Origin: Streptomyces aculeolatus
GTDB lineage: Bacteria; Actinomycetota; Actinomycetes; Streptomycetales; Streptomycetaceae
Assembly: GCF_020400605.1 (NCBI RefSeq)
Contig: NZ_JAINRD010000013.1
Span: forward strand, 1-64,000
DNA length: 64,000 nt
Reading direction: 5' to 3'
A program made the position numbers and the translations under genes. Of the stretch, positions 17,224 through 25,679 are shown one piece after another (position 1 is the stretch's first letter; each line of letters opens with the position of its first letter). The notes beneath the pieces are model-generated. The model was not told the origin of the DNA, did no database searches, and saw only the letters and a list, made by a program, of their open reading frames with translations.

Positions 17224-18258
17224 TCACTCCGGCCCGTAGCGCAGGACGTGCGTGGGCAGGACGGTGCGCCGCGGGGGCCGGGCGGCGGCGGGGCCGCCGT
17301 TGATGCGGTCGATGAGGAGCCGCGCGGCCTGCCGGCCCATCTCGTCGGCGTCGTACGACACGATGGTCAGCGGCATCCCGAGGACGTCGGCGAGGTCGAA
17401 GTCGTCGAACCCGGCGAGCGCGACGGGCAGTTCGAGGGCGCGGACCGCGCGGATGGCGCCCTGGGTGAGGCGGTTGTTGGTGCAGAAGAGGGCGGTGGGG
17501 GCGGTTCCGGTGCCCGCGGGCCCCGCCGGCGCCAGCAGCCCCAGCGCCGCCTGCTCCGCCGTCGCCACGTCCGCCGGCCCGCGCCGCACGAGCCGGTCGT
17601 CGGGCTCCAGGCCGGCGTCCTCGTGGGCGGCGCGGTAGCCGCGGTAGCGCTCGGCGCCGGTGTGGATGGCCGGCGGGTTGCCGAGGAACCCGATCCGGCG
17701 GTGGCCCGCGGCGATCAGGCGGGCGGTGGCGTCGCGGGCGCCGCCGAAGTCGTCGACGAGGACGCAGTCCGCCTCCATGCCGGACGGCGGCCGGGAGGCC
17801 AGCACCACGGGCATGTCGCGCAGCGCCGCGGGTGTGAGGTGGCTGTGGCTGCCGCCCGCCGGGACCACGATCATGCCAGCGACCTGCCGCGACGCCAGGT
17901 CCTCCACCAGCCCGCGCTCGCGGTCCAGCTGCTCGCCGGTGTTGCTGAGCAGCATGCTGAGCCCGTGCTCGGAGGCGACTTCCTGGACGCCGAGCGCGAG
18001 CCGCGAGTAGAAGGGGTTGGCGAGGTTGGTGACGATCAGCCCGATCATGCCGCTGCCGCCCAGGCGCAGGCTGCGCGCGGTCGCGTTGAGCCGGTAGCCG
18101 AGGTCGTCGACGGCGGTGAGGACGCGCCGCCGGGTGTCCTCGCTGACGCGGGTGTCGCGCTTCAGCACCCGCGACACCGTCATGGTGCTGACCCCGGCGC
18201 GGTTGGCGACGTCACGCATCGTCGGTGCCCCGGCGTCGCCCGGTCGCTGCTGGGACAT
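17224..18258 (-). CDS. LacI-family transcriptional regulator
   Basis: This 344-residue repressor has a helix-turn-helix and hinge at about 13-65 (MRDVANRAGVSTMTVSRVLK) and a periplasmic-binding-like sugar domain (GMIGLIVTNLANPFYSRLAL onward). I prefer the ATG at 18258 (MSQQRPGD) to the longer frame from 18309 because a palindrome that looks like its own operator lies at 18288-18301. It faces away from a GH114 gene 300 bases off, which may be its target along with itself. The effector is unknown, probably a sugar. Confidence 0.92.
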   Translation of the reverse strand: MSQQRPGDAGAPTMRDVANRAGVSTMTVSRVLKRDTRVSEDTRRRVLTAVDDLGYRLNATARSLRLGGSGMIGLIVTNLANPFYSRLALGVQEVASEHGLSMLLSNTGEQLDRERGLVEDLASRQVAGMIVVPAGGSHSHLTPAALRDMPVVLASRPPSGMEADCVLVDDFGGARDATARLIAAGHRRIGFLGNPPAIHTGAERYRGYRAAHEDAGLEPDDRLVRRGPADVATAEQAALGLLAPAGPAGTGTAPTALFCTNNRLTQGAIRAVRALELPVALAGFDDFDLADVLGMPLTIVSYDADEMGRQAARLLIDRINGGPAAARPPRRTVLPTHVLRYGPE

Positions 18259-18287
18259 GCCCGTTCCCTCCACCCGCTCCGCGGTCC

Positions 18288-18301
18288 TTCGCGACCGCGA
18301 A
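18288..18301. promoter_or_regulatory. Putative LacI-family operator
   Basis: TTCGCG-AC-CGCGAA is a palindrome with 6-base arms and a CpG-rich centre, as expected for a LacI-family site. It lies 30 bases upstream of the lacI-type start and on the path to the divergent GH114 gene. Confidence 0.45.
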
Positions 18302-18561
18302 ACCGCCAATTCTAGGGTCCGGCTTCGATCTCGCGTCGTTCGCCCGAAGGGCGGGTGGCGCGGCGTCTGGTGCGTGCGATCGCAAGGCGGAGGGCCGACC
18401 GCATAGTGGGCCTATTCGGTCGATCCCGACAACGCGGCGAGCGTGCGTGCCCGGGGGTCGCGCCGCAGGCGGGAGGTTGAAGACAGACCCCGGGGGACGC
18501 TCCGCGGGTGCGGGGCCGGGGTGCCCGGAGCGGGGGTTCCGGCGGGCGCGATAGTGGCGGG

Positions 18562-19389
18562 GTGACTCGCGTACGCACCCGAAGGGCCGGCGCCGCCCTC
18601 GCCGGCGCCGCCGTCGTGGCCGCCGCCCTGCTCGTGGTCCCGTGGGGAGAGGGCGACGGGGACGGGGCCGAGGGCCGGGCGCTGGAACTGCCGCCGCCCG
18701 GCGCCGGGCTCGACTACCAGATCGGCGGCGCGTACGACCCGCCCCCCGGCGTCGGCGTCGTCGTCCGCGACCGCGGCGACGCCCCCGCCCCCGGCGTGTA
18801 CAACGTCTGCTATGTCAACGCCTTCCAGGCCCAGCCCGGCGCCGAGGACGAGTGGGACCCCGACCTGCTGCTGCGCGACGCCGCGGGCGAGGTCGTCTAC
18901 GACGAGGACTGGGGCGAGGCCGTGCTCGACCTGCGCACCGCGGACAAGCGCCGGCGCATCGCCGCGGTGGTCGGGCGCTGGATCGACGGCTGCGCCGAGC
19001 GCGGCTACCAGGCCGTCGAGCCCGACAACCTGGACACGTACACCCGCTTCCCGCGCCTGCTGACCGCCGCCCAGGCCCGGTCGTACGCCGCGCTCCTCGC
19101 CGAGCACGCGCACGGCCGCGGGCTGGCGGTGGCGCAGAAGAACACCGCGGAGCTGGCCGGCGACCGGGCGCGTACCGGGCTGGACTTCGCGGTCGCGGAG
19201 GAGTGCGGCGAGTACGACGAGTGCGCTGCCTACGCCGGGGCGTTCGACGACCGGGTGCTGGTCGTCGAGTACACCCCGGGCGGCCTCGCGGCGGCGTGCG
19301 GCGAGTGGGCCGACCGCCTGAGGATCGTCCGCCGCGACCGCGCGGTCTCCCCGGAGGGCGCCGCGGACTACGTCCGCGAGACCTGCTGA
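18562..19389 (+). CDS. Secreted GH114-like endo-alpha-1,4-polygalactosaminidase family protein
   Basis: This 275-residue exported protein has an N-terminal hydrophobic segment (RAGAALAGAAVVAAALLVV) acting as signal or anchor. The body matches the GH114/TM1410 family: YQIGGAYDPPPGVGVVVRD, VYNVCYVNAFQAQP, EAVLDLRTADKRRRIAAVV and the acidic EPDNLDTY with DFAVAEECGEYDEC. Relatives cut alpha-1,4-galactosamine polymers. The start is GTG at 18562. Its 3' end overlaps the convergent MFS gene by 22 bases. The LacI regulator next door may control it. Confidence 0.85.
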   Translation: MTRVRTRRAGAALAGAAVVAAALLVVPWGEGDGDGAEGRALELPPPGAGLDYQIGGAYDPPPGVGVVVRDRGDAPAPGVYNVCYVNAFQAQPGAEDEWDPDLLLRDAAGEVVYDEDWGEAVLDLRTADKRRRIAAVVGRWIDGCAERGYQAVEPDNLDTYTRFPRLLTAAQARSYAALLAEHAHGRGLAVAQKNTAELAGDRARTGLDFAVAEECGEYDECAAYAGAFDDRVLVVEYTPGGLAAACGEWADRLRIVRRDRAVSPEGAADYVRETC

Positions 19390-20909
19390 GAGACGGCTCC
19401 CTTCGGCTCGGCCGCCGCGTACCCGGACCCGGACCCGGTCTCGGACCCGGACCCGGACCCGGACCCGGGCTCCCGTTCCCGCTCCGGGCGCGGCGTCGCG
19501 AGCAGCGACGTCAGGCACGCCGCGCCCAGCAGCACCGCCGCCCCCACCGTCAGCGCCGTCGTGTACCCGTGCACCGTGGCCGCCGTCGCCGTGGTCCCGG
19601 CCGCCGACGCGAGGTGCGCGGCGGCGGCGCTCGCGGCGAGGGTGTTGAGCAGTGCCGTGCCCAGCGCGGCGCCCAGTTGCTGGGACGCGTTGTACGCCGC
19701 CGAGGCCGCGCCGATCTCGTGCGGGCGCATGTGCGCGGTGGCCAGCGCCGCCGTCGGCGGCATGACGCAGCCGAGGCCGAGACCGGTGAGCACCAGCGCC
19801 GGTACGAGGTACGCCCCCAGCACCGCCGAGGAGTCCGCCGTCAGCCGGGTCAGGAGCAGCATGCCGAGCGCCGCCGCGACCAGCCCCGGCACGATCAGCG
19901 CGGCGGGCGCGACACGCCCGTGCAGCCGCCCGGCGATGAGCATGGAGCCGGCGAGCGCCGCGGCGGCGTTGACGATGAGCGTCAGCCCCGACTCCACGGG
20001 CGAGTAGCCGAGGACGGTCTGCGTGTAGTAGCTCATGAACAGGTAGAAGCCGAAGATCGCGACGAACATCAGCGTGATGGCGGCGAACGCCCCGCCCCGC
20101 GCCCGGTGCAGCAGCACCCGCATCGGCAGCAGCGGCTGCGGCGCCCGCAGTTCCACGGCGACGAACGCGGCCAGCAGCGCCGCCCCGCCGGCGAGCAGCG
20201 CGAGCACCTTCGGGTCGCCCCAGCCGTGCGGCTCGGCCTCGCTGAAGGCGTAGACGACGGCCGCGAAGCCGGCGGTGCTGAGCAGCGCGCCCGGCACGTC
20301 GAGCCTGCCCGCGGCGCGCAGCGGGGGAGCGTGCGGCACGAACGCGGTGCCGAGGACGGCGAGGAGCGCGACGGGCACGTTGACGTACAGGCACCAGCGC
20401 CAGCCCGCGTACTGCGTCAGCAGCCCGCCCGCGATCAGCCCGACCGCCGCGCCCGCCGCGCCGACCGCGGCGAACACCCCGAAGGCGCGCCCGCGTTCGC
20501 GTGTGCCGGTGTAGGTCGTCGTCAGCAGCGAGAGCCCCGCGGGCGCGAGGAGCGCGGCGAAGACGCCCTGCAGCGCGCGGGCGCCGAACAGCATCCCGGG
20601 ACCGGTCGCGGCGCCGCCGAGGGCGGACGCGGCGGCGAAGCCGACGAGGCCGACGGCGAACGCGCGGCGGTGGCCGAGGAGTCCGCTGACCCGGCCGCCG
20701 ATCAGCAGCAGGCCGCCGAAGGCGAGCGCGTACGCGGTGATCGCCCACTGGCGGTTCGCGTCGGTCATGCCGAGCGCCTGCTGCGCGGACGGCAGGGCGA
20801 TGTTCACGATCGTGCTGTCCAGCACGACGAGCAACTGGGCCGTGCTGACGGCCAGCAGGGTCCACCAGCGGCGCCGGCCCCCGGCGCGTGCGTGCGTCTC
20901 ATCCGGCAC
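19368..20909 (-). CDS. MFS drug:H+ antiporter, DHA2/EmrB-QacA type (14 helices)
   Basis: This 513-residue inner-membrane exporter has the DHA2 signatures: LVVLDSTIVNIALPSAQQAL in helix 1 (motif D1), the GGRVSGLLGHRRAF loop after helix 2 (motif A) and the motif C helix APAGLSLLTTTY region. The low-complexity Gly/Ser/Thr tail (a run of SGSG repeats near residue 485) is unusual. The GTG start at 20909 has AAGGAG seven bases ahead. It is divergent from a TetR regulator and shares its operator region, so it is a classic TetR-controlled efflux pump. Confidence 0.92.
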   Translation of the reverse strand: MPDETHARAGGRRRWWTLLAVSTAQLLVVLDSTIVNIALPSAQQALGMTDANRQWAITAYALAFGGLLLIGGRVSGLLGHRRAFAVGLVGFAAASALGGAATGPGMLFGARALQGVFAALLAPAGLSLLTTTYTGTRERGRAFGVFAAVGAAGAAVGLIAGGLLTQYAGWRWCLYVNVPVALLAVLGTAFVPHAPPLRAAGRLDVPGALLSTAGFAAVVYAFSEAEPHGWGDPKVLALLAGGAALLAAFVAVELRAPQPLLPMRVLLHRARGGAFAAITLMFVAIFGFYLFMSYYTQTVLGYSPVESGLTLIVNAAAALAGSMLIAGRLHGRVAPAALIVPGLVAAALGMLLLTRLTADSSAVLGAYLVPALVLTGLGLGCVMPPTAALATAHMRPHEIGAASAAYNASQQLGAALGTALLNTLAASAAAAHLASAAGTTATAATVHGYTTALTVGAAVLLGAACLTSLLATPRPEREREPGSGSGSGSETGSGSGYAAAEPKGAVSQQVSRT

Positions 20910-20940
20910 GGGTTCGCTCCTTATCTAACGACGTATGGGA

Positions 20941-20982
20941 TTCCCTAACAGCGTTAGGGAACGCCGCACACCGTACTACACT
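20941..20982. promoter_or_regulatory. TetR operator and leaderless promoter
   Basis: TTCCCTAAC-agc-GTTAGGGAA (20941-20961) is a perfect inverted repeat with 9-base arms. A -10 box TACACT lies at 20977-20982, seven bases before the tetR GTG, which implies a leaderless tetR message. The operator's right arm overlaps the matching -35 region, so bound regulator would block its own promoter. The operator lies 32 bases upstream of the divergent MFS start. Confidence 0.7.
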
Positions 20983-20989
20983 CGGCCGG

Positions 20990-21772
20990 GTGGGTAACGA
21001 GAGAAAGCCGCGTGACCAGCGGAAACGCGGCAAGGACGGCGAGGCGCAGAGCATCTGGCTGCGCCCTGGGCGGACGTCGACCCGGGGCGAGCCGCCGCTG
21101 ACCCGGGCGCGGATCGGGACGGCGGCGGTCGCGCTGCTCGACGAGGACGGCATCGACCGGCTCACCATGCGCCGCCTGGCCGACCGGCTCGCGGTCGTCG
21201 CGCCCTCGCTGTACTGGCACGTCGAGACCAAGGACGACGTCATCGACCTCGCGGTCGACGCGATCTTCGGCGAGGCGGAGCCCCCGGCGGCGGGAGCCGC
21301 GACGGCGGCCGGGACCGGGGCCGCGGCCGGGGACCCTGCCGCCGACTGGCGCGCGGACGTCGCCGCCGTGCTCGGCACCTGGCGCGCCGTCCTGCTGCGC
21401 CACCCCTGGGCCGCCGCCGTCCCGGCCCGCCGCAAGCCCGGCATCGGCCCCCGGTTCCTCGCCTGGATGGAGGTGTTGCAGGCCACGCTCGTACGGGCCG
21501 GCTTCACCGGCCGCGACCTCCTCGCCGCCACCTGGGCGCTGCACAACCACGTCCTGGGCTCGGCCTCGACCCAGGTGGCGCTGGACGTCACCGAGGAGGA
21601 GCGCGACACCGCCCAGGAGCGGGTGCGCGCGGACAGCGACCGCTACCCGACGCTCGCCGCCAGCGACTACCTCCGCGACGACGACTGGGACGGCACCTTC
21701 GCGGCCGGGCTGGAGTTCCTCCTCGACGGCCTCCAGGCGCGGCTCGCACGGACCGCGGCGGGCGGGGCGTAG
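20990..21772 (+). CDS. TetR/AcrR-family regulator with TetR-type C-terminal domain
   Basis: This 260-residue regulator carries a helix-turn-helix at about 40-85 (IGTAAVALLDEDGIDRLTMR, then VAPSLYWHVETKDDVIDLAV) that matches the TetR class with its extended ligand domain (GTWRAVLLRHPWAA, then TWALHNHVLGSAST). The first 35 residues are basic and probably flexible. I chose GTG 20990 because the promoter sits immediately upstream; a frame from 20888 would run through the operator. It should repress the divergent MFS exporter. Confidence 0.92.
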   Translation: MGNERKPRDQRKRGKDGEAQSIWLRPGRTSTRGEPPLTRARIGTAAVALLDEDGIDRLTMRRLADRLAVVAPSLYWHVETKDDVIDLAVDAIFGEAEPPAAGAATAAGTGAAAGDPAADWRADVAAVLGTWRAVLLRHPWAAAVPARRKPGIGPRFLAWMEVLQATLVRAGFTGRDLLAATWALHNHVLGSASTQVALDVTEEERDTAQERVRADSDRYPTLAASDYLRDDDWDGTFAAGLEFLLDGLQARLARTAAGGA

Positions 21773-21880
21773 CGCGGCGGCCCGGGACGGGGCACGGGGC
21801 GTAGCACGTTCGCGGGGGACGGGCTCTGCTGTCGGCGTAGCGATGCCGTGCCGGACGGGTATCGGTGCTTGGGTGCGGGG

Positions 21881-22888
21881 ATGGACATTCTCGTGCTGGG
21901 CGGTACGGCCTGGGTGGGCCGGGAAGTGGCGCGGCTGGCGCTCGCGCGGGGGCACCGGGTGACGTGCCTCGCGCGCGGCGAGAGCGGCGGGGTGGCGGAC
22001 GGCGCGGAGCTGGTGGTCGCCGACCGGCGGGAGCCCGGCGCGTACGACGCGCTGCCGGCCCGTACCGCGGACCGCCCCTGGGACGCCGTCGTCGAGGTGT
22101 CGTGGCAGCCCGGCTTCGTCCGCGGCGCCCTCGCCGCGCTCGCCGACCGGGCCCGGCACTGGACCTACGTCTCCTCCGGCAACGTCTACGCCACCCACCA
22201 CCGCCCCGGCGCCGACGAGTCCGCGCCGCTGATGGAGCCCACCGACCTCGACGAGGTCGGCCGCGAGCTGTACGGCGAGGCCAAGTCGGCCTGCGAGCTG
22301 GCCACCCGCGCGGCGGTCGGCGACCGGCTGCTCGTCGCCCGCGCCGGCCTCATCGGCGGCCCCGGCGACCACACGGGCCGTACGGGCTACTGGGTGGCAC
22401 GCGCCGCCCGCGACCCCCGGAGCCCGATGCTCGTACCCACGGGCCCGCGGCTGTCGACGCAGGTCGTGGACGTCCGGGACCTCACCGCGTGGCTGCTCGA
22501 CAACGCGGAGTCGGGCGCGACCGGCACGTACGACGCGGTCGGCCCGGTGCTGTCGCTGGCGGAGTGGATCCAGCTCTCCCGGGAGGTCGGCGGGCACACG
22601 GGGCGGGTGGCGGAGGCCGGTTCCGGGTGGCTGCGCGCGCAGGGCGTGGAGCAGTTCATGGGGGCCGAGTCGCTGGCGATGTGGCTGGACGAGCCGGGCT
22701 GGGAGGGCTTCACGGCGCGCAGCGGTGCCGCGGCGGTGGCGGCGGGGCTGACGCACAGGCCGCGCGTGGAGCTGCTGGCGGACCTGCTGGAGTGGGAGCG
22801 CGAGCAGGGCCTGGACCGGCCCCGGCGGGCGGGGCTGAGCCCGGAGCGGGAGCGGGAGTTGCTGGCGCTGCTGGTGGCGGAGGCGTAG
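21881..22888 (+). CDS. NAD-dependent epimerase/dehydratase family protein
   Basis: This 335-residue extended short-chain dehydrogenase has an N-terminal Rossmann motif GGTAWVGREVARLALARGH at 7-25. The usual YxxxK is seen as YGEAKSACE near 130, preceded by YVSSGNVYA. The C-terminal part (AEWIQLSREVGGHTGRVAEA, then DLLEWEREQGLDRPRRAGLS) resembles Streptomyces reductases annotated as NAD-dependent epimerases. Substrate unknown. ATG 21881 is chosen over 21848 because the Rossmann strand begins right after it. Confidence 0.88.
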   Translation: MDILVLGGTAWVGREVARLALARGHRVTCLARGESGGVADGAELVVADRREPGAYDALPARTADRPWDAVVEVSWQPGFVRGALAALADRARHWTYVSSGNVYATHHRPGADESAPLMEPTDLDEVGRELYGEAKSACELATRAAVGDRLLVARAGLIGGPGDHTGRTGYWVARAARDPRSPMLVPTGPRLSTQVVDVRDLTAWLLDNAESGATGTYDAVGPVLSLAEWIQLSREVGGHTGRVAEAGSGWLRAQGVEQFMGAESLAMWLDEPGWEGFTARSGAAAVAAGLTHRPRVELLADLLEWEREQGLDRPRRAGLSPERERELLALLVAEA

Positions 22889-23059
22889 TCGCCGCGCGCG
22901 AGCGGGTGCCCACCGCTGCCGTACGGAAGATCGTTGTCGGTGGGGCGGCCTACCCTTGGGCGGGTGCGTGGGGGAGATCGCTCCGACGGGAGACCGGCAC
23001 GGTGCGCTCCGCCCAGCCGGGCGCACCGTGCCGGCCGGTCATCGGCCCGTCCTCTCCGC

Positions 23060-25531
23060 CTACCCCGTCGTGAAGGTGAAGGCGTCGATGTCGAGCAAAT
23101 TCCCCTGCCCCGTCGGCCCCGCGAACCGCAGGTAGAGCGTCGTCGCCCCGGCGGGCGCCGCGGTCAGCGACGCGCTGACGTCCTCGTAGTTCTCCCAGCC
23201 GCCGGTCGGCGGGACCGTCAGGGTCCCGAGCAGGTCGCCGGTCGGTGAGCCCGTACGGACCTCGATCGTGCCGCCCGGACCGCCGGAGGCGACCCGCGCG
23301 CTGACGCCGGTCACGTCGTCCAGCGCGTACGGCTCGAAGGACACCCAGTCGCCGTTGTCCGTGAACCCGACGGTGGCGCCGCCCTCCGCGCCGCCGTGCC
23401 CGGCGATCTCGATGCCGGACATCCCGCCGAAGTGCTCGGCCTGCCGGTGCCGCGGCTGGAGGGTGCGGGTGCTGGTGCCCGTCAGCCCGCCGTTGTCGGT
23501 GTACTCGGCCTCGAAGACCCCGTACAGGTTCGCCGCGCTGTCGTGTTCGCCGTCCTGCGGCACGCTGATGGTGCCGCTGCAGCCGTTCGCCGAGGTGATC
23601 TCGTGGGTGTGGCTGTCGTGCCCGAGCGAGTAGGCGACCCGGACCTTGGAGCAGTCCACGGCACCGTCCTCCGGGTCGCTCGCGGCCACAGTGAACGGCA
23701 CGTCGTCGCCGAAGGAGAACAGCCGCCCGTCGCCCGGCGTCCGGAGCGTCACCGTGGGCGCCGTGTTGCCGGCCGTCACCACCAGGCTCGCGGTGCCCGT
23801 CAGGCCCTCGGGGTCGGTGACGGTGAGGGTCGGCGTGAAGGTGCCCGCCCCGGTGTACGTGTGCGAGGGGTTCGCCTCGTCCGAGGTGCCGCCGTCGCCG
23901 AAGTCCCAGCGGTACGTGAGCGCCCCGCCCTCCGGGTCGGCGCTGCCCGCCGAGCTGAACTTCACCGTCAGCGGCGTACCGCCCGAGGTGACGTCGGCGG
24001 CGGCCTGGGCGACCGGGTTGCGGTTGGAGCCGGCGAGGTACTCGATGCGGTACAGCGCCGCGGGGCCGCTGCCGGAGCCGTAGTCCAGGACGTACAGCGC
24101 CCCGTCGGGGCCGAAGTCGGTGTCGATGATCTGCGTGCCGTCCCAGGGGAAGTCCTCGATCAGCCCGGGGGAGCCGTCCTGGCCGACCTCGATGGCCTTG
24201 ATCCACTGCCGGCCCAGCTCGGCCGCGAAGTACCGGCCGTCCAGGGACTCGGGGAACTTCACGTCCGAGTCGAGGCCCGGGTCGTAGCGGTAGACCTCGC
24301 CGCCCATCGGCGACTCCGAGCCGCCGCCGAACTCCGGCGGGCTGCCGGCGTCGCCGCCGTAGCGGATCCAGGCGGGCTCCGCCGCGGGGAGCTTGTCCTG
24401 CCCGGTGTTGTGCGGGGAGTTGTTCACCGGGCCGCCGGCGCAGTCGTACTTCGCGCCCGAGGGGCCGTTGGGGAAGGTGAACTCGTTGTACGTCTCCGCC
24501 GCGGTGTTCGTGCCCGTGCAGTACGGCCAGCCGAAGTTGCCGGGCCCGGTGATGCGGTTGAACTCGACCTGGCCGCTCGGCCCGCGGTTCGGGTCGCTGC
24601 CGCCGGCGTCCGGGCCGTAGTCGCCGAGGTAGACGGCGCCGGTCTCGCGGTCGACGGACATCCGGAACGGGTTGCGGAAGCCCATCGCGTAGATCTCGGG
24701 ACGGGTCCCGGGGGTGCCGGGCGCGAAGAGGTTCCCGGCGGGGACGGTGTAGCCGTCGGCCGTGGGCTTGATCCGCAGCACCTTGCCGCGCAGGTCGTTG
24801 GTGTTGCCGGAGGAACGCTGGGCGTCGAACTGCGGGTTGGTGTCGGCCCGCTCGTCGATCGGGGAGTAGCCGCTGGAGGCGAAGGGGTTGGTGTCGTCGC
24901 CCGTGGTCAGGTACAGGTTGCCCTGGGCGTCGAAGTCGATGTCGCCGCCGACGTGGCAGCACTGGCCGCGGTCGTTGGGCACTTCGAGGATGACCTGCTC
25001 GCTGCCCATGTCCAGGGTGTTGTCCGCCCTGAGCGTGAACCGGGACAGGTTCAGGTGGCCCTTCCAGGGCTCGAAGTCGGCGGGGCTGCCGGTGGCGGGC
25101 GCGTCGCCGGGCGGGGTGTTCAGCACGGGCGAGTAGTACAGGTAGACCTGCCGGTTGGCGGCGAAGCCGGGGTCGGCGGCGACGCCCTGGAGGCCCTCCT
25201 CGTCGTGGCTGTAGACGTCGAGTTTCCCGGCGGTCTTGGTGTTGCCGGCCGCGTCGGTGACGCGGACCGTGCCGTCGCGCGCGGTGTGCACGACCGAGCG
25301 GTCCGGCAGCACGGCGAGCGACATGGGCTCGCCCATCTCGGCGCCGCCGGACGCGAGTTGGACGTGCTGGTAGTCGCCGGGGGGTATGTCCGCCGCGTCG
25401 CCGGCGGCCGGGCCGCCGGTGGCGACCGCGCCGCCGCCGAGCACGAGCGCGAGGACGGTGAGCAGCCGCAGGGAGCGGCCGGGTCTGGACACCCGTCTCG
25501 GCCGGGGCCAGCGGTGGGGGGTGCGTCTCAT
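23060..25531 (-). CDS. Secreted glucose/sorbosone-type dehydrogenase with PKD and CBM6 domains
   Basis: This 823-residue exported protein has a signal peptide at about 1-46 ending in AAGDA. A six-bladed beta-propeller of the soluble glucose/sorbosone dehydrogenase type covers about 50-495, with CCHVGGDIDFDAQGNLYLTT, MGFRNPFRMSVDRETGAVYL and VLDYGSGSGPAALYRIEYL. A PKD domain follows at about 500-590 (YRWDFGDGGTSDEANPSHTY), then an Ig-like stretch, then a CBM6-like sugar-binding module at about 695-823 (GFTDNGDWVSF). The propeller family uses PQQ or related chemistry; ligand residues were not checked. A ROK regulator lies upstream on the same strand, and polysaccharide hydrolases follow further up, so a role in extracellular sugar oxidation fits. 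Confidence 0.88.
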   Translation of the reverse strand: MRRTPHRWPRPRRVSRPGRSLRLLTVLALVLGGGAVATGGPAAGDAADIPPGDYQHVQLASGGAEMGEPMSLAVLPDRSVVHTARDGTVRVTDAAGNTKTAGKLDVYSHDEEGLQGVAADPGFAANRQVYLYYSPVLNTPPGDAPATGSPADFEPWKGHLNLSRFTLRADNTLDMGSEQVILEVPNDRGQCCHVGGDIDFDAQGNLYLTTGDDTNPFASSGYSPIDERADTNPQFDAQRSSGNTNDLRGKVLRIKPTADGYTVPAGNLFAPGTPGTRPEIYAMGFRNPFRMSVDRETGAVYLGDYGPDAGGSDPNRGPSGQVEFNRITGPGNFGWPYCTGTNTAAETYNEFTFPNGPSGAKYDCAGGPVNNSPHNTGQDKLPAAEPAWIRYGGDAGSPPEFGGGSESPMGGEVYRYDPGLDSDVKFPESLDGRYFAAELGRQWIKAIEVGQDGSPGLIEDFPWDGTQIIDTDFGPDGALYVLDYGSGSGPAALYRIEYLAGSNRNPVAQAAADVTSGGTPLTVKFSSAGSADPEGGALTYRWDFGDGGTSDEANPSHTYTGAGTFTPTLTVTDPEGLTGTASLVVTAGNTAPTVTLRTPGDGRLFSFGDDVPFTVAASDPEDGAVDCSKVRVAYSLGHDSHTHEITSANGCSGTISVPQDGEHDSAANLYGVFEAEYTDNGGLTGTSTRTLQPRHRQAEHFGGMSGIEIAGHGGAEGGATVGFTDNGDWVSFEPYALDDVTGVSARVASGGPGGTIEVRTGSPTGDLLGTLTVPPTGGWENYEDVSASLTAAPAGATTLYLRFAGPTGQGNLLDIDAFTFTTG

Positions 25532-25560
25532 CGGGTTCCTTCCTGGTACGTCAGGGGTGA

Positions 25561-25679
25561 CGGTCCGTACGGTGCGCGGGGAGTGCGGGTCGTACGTGCT
25601 GCTGGTGGTACGTGCTGCGGGGCGTGCGGTTCGCGGCGAGTGCGGTCGTGCGGTTCGCGGGGAGTGCGGGGCGTGCCGT
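25561..25679 (-). repeat. Imperfect short repeats between ROK and dehydrogenase genes
   Basis: A unit of about 24 bases (core GTGCGGTTCGCGG, then GAGTGCGG) occurs twice in tandem at about 25624-25670, with a degenerate third copy at 25571-25588 and repeated TACGTGCTGC elements between. No gene lies here. The repeats fill the whole spacer. Confidence 0.5.
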
